A DNA stretch of 5,354 nucleotides, taken from the NCBI GenBank assembly GCA_026417275.1, contig JAOADO010000065.1:1-5354 (forward strand), given 5' to 3'. The stretch's first letter is position 1; every line of letters begins with the position of its first letter. Positions 4,918 to 5,354 of the stretch are shown piece by piece. Position numbers and translations under genes: made by a program. The stretch comes from Verrucomicrobiia bacterium. GTDB lineage: Bacteria; Verrucomicrobiota; Verrucomicrobiae; Limisphaerales; JAKPVM01. The notes beneath the pieces were generated by a model that saw only the letters and a list, made by a program, of their open reading frames with translations, had not been told where the DNA came from and did no database searches.

Positions 4918-5354
4918 AAACCTTTTCCATAGCGAAAACGCTTCTTAAAAGCGGGATTTTTAAGTTTGGACGCGTGAAATTTTACCATTTGGGAATTCGT
5001 TTTTTACGAGGTGATTATCAAAAATTGGAAAATCTATATCACTTTTATTTTATGTTTAGAATACATTTTTGAGAAAATTTTCATAATTTCAGGTTTTGCA
5101 GTTGATTGGTAGTGGAATGGATTGAGCGGGTTGGGATACAGTGGTGTTTTGGGGGATGTGGTTCAATAGATGGGATTTTGTCAGACTCTGCAATGTGGAG
5201 AGTTGTTGTAGCATTGAATATTCCAGGAGATTTTTTTATAGATGATATCACCATCTGAGGCTGGTTTATTTGATGGTATTTAGTTTTTTTGTGTTGTTTA
5301 TCAGTTTTTATGTTTGAGGAGGGTATGCGAGGATAAATCTATAATGTTTCAAAT
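4918..5354. other. Intergenic stretch with no supportable gene
   Basis: All six frames are broken by frequent stops and no family motif was seen. Small items only: overlapping mini-hairpins AGCG-AAAA-CGCT (4931-4942) and CGCTT/AAGCG (4939-4953), which cannot form together; a palindrome GAAAATTTTC (5073-5082); a G-rich, C-poor tract at about 5101-5160; and AGATG/CATCT around a TGATATCA core (about 5240-5256). An ATG at 5344 and a minus-strand open frame entering from the right edge and stopping at 5308 are both too short to call. It probably contains promoter sequence for a neighbour outside the window. Confidence 0.6.

Noticed and set aside
4931..4962. Second terminator from CGCTT/AAGCG followed by GGGATTTTT
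   Set aside because: The stem is only 5 bp, a competing hairpin overlaps it, and the T-run is short and not adjacent.
4858..5137. Imperfect direct repeat GAGGGTTGGGAT / GCGGGTTGGGAT (4858-4869 and 5126-5137)
   Set aside because: Eleven of twelve bases match, but both lie in G-rich tracts and the flanks do not align, so chance is the simplest explanation.
5308..5354. Minus-strand open frame entering from the right edge, and an ATG at 5344 reading right
   Set aside because: Fourteen codons and three codons respectively are too few to support a gene call.

Overview
The window holds a leftward-reading (minus-strand) block of four protein genes between about 1 and 4289, followed by about 1.06 kb (4290-5354) with no convincing conserved protein gene. 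The PfkB kinase and DUF2851 protein look, from memory of the families, most like homologues in the PVC group (Verrucomicrobiota, Lentisphaerota, Kiritimatiellota). The sequence is rather AT-rich, and none of the minus-strand starts has a clear Shine-Dalgarno sequence. The phylum is an inference and was not checked by any search.

In transcription order the genes are: a ribokinase/PfkB-family sugar kinase (4289 to 3249); a DUF2851 protein starting two bases after the kinase stop (3246 to 1777); a secreted or membrane-anchored HEXXH metallopeptidase whose start overlaps the DUF2851 end (1835 or 1799 to 846); and, after a 158-base gap, the first 229 codons of ilvD, dihydroxy-acid dehydratase, which runs off the left edge. 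The first three are packed like one operon. ilvD may have its own promoter in the gap. No pathway obviously links the four. ilvD is core branched-chain amino-acid synthesis, the kinase acts on an unidentified sugar or nucleoside, and the other two have no established role.

The part most worth a second look is 4498-4917 on the plus strand, divergent from the kinase gene. It has a -24/-12 (sigma-54-like) promoter match at 4498-4514, a series of inverted repeats able to form hairpins between 4587 and 4846, and a strong intrinsic terminator at 4880-4917. Together they outline an unrecognised structured RNA of about 390 nt, perhaps carrying a 57-residue ORF. The 4290-4497 stretch between the divergent transcripts contains three further inverted repeats that could be operators. 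The last 437 bases (4918-5354) contain no supportable gene. One 60-base part there is extremely G-rich and C-poor on the plus strand.
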